Positions 6,337 to 7,305 of a stretch of DNA of 7,305 nucleotides are shown in pieces. The stretch's first letter is position 1; the number at the start of each line of letters is the position of its first letter. The DNA comes from Bacteroidota bacterium (GTDB taxonomy: Bacteria; Bacteroidota; Bacteroidia; UKL13-3), in contig CANFSD010000080.1 in NCBI GenBank assembly GCA_947449515.1, forward strand, positions 1-7,305, in the 5' to 3' direction. Position numbers and translations under genes: made by a program. Below the pieces are notes generated by a model, which was not told where the DNA came from, searched no databases, and saw only the letters and a program-made list of their open reading frames with translations.

Positions 6337-6344
6337 CAAAGTTC
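6337..6344 (-). promoter_or_regulatory. Candidate -7 box of the DUF2452 gene
   Basis: The minus strand reads GAACTTTG at 6344-6337, one mismatch from TAnnTTTG, leaving a leader of about 40 nt before the ATG at 6291. No TTG is seen at the expected -33 position, so the assignment is tentative. Confidence 0.3.
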
Positions 6345-6391
6345 GAAAATAAATATGTGGCATTAGAGAACTTTTAATAAAATTGTGTGTT

Positions 6392-6417
6392 TAAAGTATA
6401 CACTTTATTTTAAAGTG
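6392..6417. repeat. Triple alternating half-site upstream of ispH, possible operator
   Basis: TAAAGT (6392-6397), ACTTTA (6402-6407) and TAAAGTG (6411-6417) alternate in orientation. The second and third form a perfect 7-bp inverted repeat, CACTTTA-TTT-TAAAGTG (6401-6417). The block ends 22 bp before the ispH -7 box, where a -33 element would be expected but is not seen. It could bind a regulator of ispH, of the divergent DUF2452 gene, or both. The repeats are observed; regulation is inferred. Confidence 0.4.
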
Positions 6418-6439
6418 AATATAGGATGACAGGAAAGTA

Positions 6440-6447
6440 TATCTTTG
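6440..6447 (+). promoter_or_regulatory. -7 box of ispH, very close to the start codon
   Basis: TATCTTTG is a perfect TAnnTTTG -7 box. Only 7 nt (6448-6454) separate it from the ispH ATG, so the transcript should have almost no leader. No clear TTG lies 18-20 nt upstream. Confidence 0.55.
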
Positions 6448-6454
6448 TAATTAC

Positions 6455-7297
6455 ATGAACTTAAGTGTTGAAATAGACGATAATTCTGGATTTTGCTTTG
6501 GGGTGGTTTTTGCCATTCAAATGGCAGAGGATATTTTGAATGAGGAAGGGCATCTCTTTTGTTTGGGCGATATTGTGCACAATGACGAAGAGGTGGCAAG
6601 ACTCAAACTAAAAGGTCTTGAAATCATTGACCACGATCAATTTAAAAATTTACGTGGCACCAAGGTGCTTATTAGGGCGCATGGCGAGCCGCCTGAAACC
6701 TACCAGCAGGCTATGGAAAATGGCATTGAATTAGTTGATGCAAGTTGTCCTGTAGTTCTTAAATTACAACATAGGGTTAGGGAAGCGCATAATGCAGATG
6801 AAAAAATTCTTATTTATGGCAAACATGGGCATGCTGAAGTAAAAGGCTTGGTAGGACAAACCAGTGGAGAAGCTTTGGTAGTTGAAACCTTTGATGAATT
6901 AGATGCACACGAGTTGCCAAGTAAAATTCAGTTGTTTAGCCAAACAACAAAACGCACAAAAAACCTTTATGCTTTAAAGGCTAAGTTGGAGGATAAGGGA
7001 ATTGAAGTAAATTTTAATGATACACTCTGCAGGCAGGTTAGTAATAGAGATATTCAATTACGAGATTTTGCAAAAAGGTTCAATAAAATTGTTTTTGTAG
7101 CAGGTTTAAAATCTTCAAATGGAAAAGTATTGTTTGATGTATGTAAAGACAATAATCCGTTATCTTATTTTGTAAGTAGTAAGGAAGAAATTGATCCTTC
7201 ATGGTTTTCTGAAAATGACAGCATTGGAATTTGCGGCGCTACTTCTACACCTCAGTGGCAAATGGATGAAGTGAAAGAAAAAATACTTTCTCTCTAA
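6455..7297 (+). CDS. ispH: 4-Hydroxy-3-methylbut-2-enyl diphosphate reductase (IspH/LytB)
   Basis: A complete 280-residue cytoplasmic iron-sulfur enzyme that reduces HMBPP to IPP and DMAPP in the last step of the MEP isoprenoid pathway. The three cluster cysteines are present: Cys14 in SGFCFGV, Cys98 in DASCPVV and Cys192 in DTLCRQVSNRD. Substrate-pocket residues also align with the E. coli enzyme: His42 (IVHND), His76 (IRAHGEPP), His126 and Glu128 (HGHAEVKG; Glu128 matches the catalytic Glu126 of E. coli), the SQTT segment at 162-165, Ser220-Ser221-Asn222, and Ser264 in GATSTP. The length is slightly below that of E. coli IspH. The ATG at 6455 puts the first cysteine at residue 14, where family members have it at about 12. 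The gene is intact, ends 8 nt before the window edge, and diverges from the DUF2452 gene. No other pathway gene is in the window. Confidence 0.97.
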   Translation: MNLSVEIDDNSGFCFGVVFAIQMAEDILNEEGHLFCLGDIVHNDEEVARLKLKGLEIIDHDQFKNLRGTKVLIRAHGEPPETYQQAMENGIELVDASCPVVLKLQHRVREAHNADEKILIYGKHGHAEVKGLVGQTSGEALVVETFDELDAHELPSKIQLFSQTTKRTKNLYALKAKLEDKGIEVNFNDTLCRQVSNRDIQLRDFAKRFNKIVFVAGLKSSNGKVLFDVCKDNNPLSYFVSSKEEIDPSWFSENDSIGICGATSTPQWQMDEVKEKILSL

Positions 7298-7305
7298 AAA
7301 TAAAA

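Noticed and set aside
6405..6599. 64-residue open frame on the minus strand
   Set aside because: It overlaps the ispH promoter and the region encoding the first cluster cysteine; ispH is unambiguous, so this is a shadow.

Overview
The window is AT-rich bacterial DNA, almost certainly from a member of the Bacteroidota. Three signs point there: a C-terminal type IX secretion (T9SS) sorting domain, HmuY-like proteins beside a TonB-dependent receptor, and -7 promoter boxes of the TAnnTTTG type used by this phylum. I cannot name the genus. I see no tRNA, rRNA, CRISPR array, insertion sequence or integrase.

Layout. (1) 1-200, minus strand: the N-terminal part of panD (aspartate 1-decarboxylase, pantothenate/CoA synthesis), cut by the window edge, with a clear promoter just upstream. 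(2) 201-392: a divergent intergenic region with interleaved inverted repeats and a Fur-like palindrome. (3) 393-4759, plus strand: a tight three-gene operon with gaps of 10 and 4 nt. It encodes a secreted HmuY-like protein with a T9SS sorting domain, a TonB-dependent outer-membrane receptor with heme-receptor motifs (TTG start), and an HmuY-like lipoprotein. (4) 4808-5854, plus strand: an exported six-bladed PD40/TolB-like beta-propeller protein with its own -7 box. (5) 5851-6291, minus strand: a DUF2452 (C1orf50-like) cytoplasmic protein whose stop codon overlaps that of the propeller gene. (6) 6292-6454: a divergent promoter region crowded with AAAGT/ACTTT half-sites. (7) 6455-7297, plus strand: ispH, the last enzyme of the MEP isoprenoid pathway.

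How the genes fit together. The 393-4759 operon looks like a surface capture-and-uptake unit, most likely for heme. One HmuY-like protein would be released or surface-attached through T9SS, the receptor would take the ligand across the outer membrane using TonB, and the second HmuY-like protein would be a membrane-anchored partner. The two HmuY-like proteins resemble each other, and each seems to contain two HmuY-like modules in tandem, about twice the length of the classical protein. This paired architecture is the most interesting feature here. panD, the DUF2452 gene and ispH are housekeeping or conserved genes with no evident link to the operon. The heme assignment is inferred from family motifs and is not proven.
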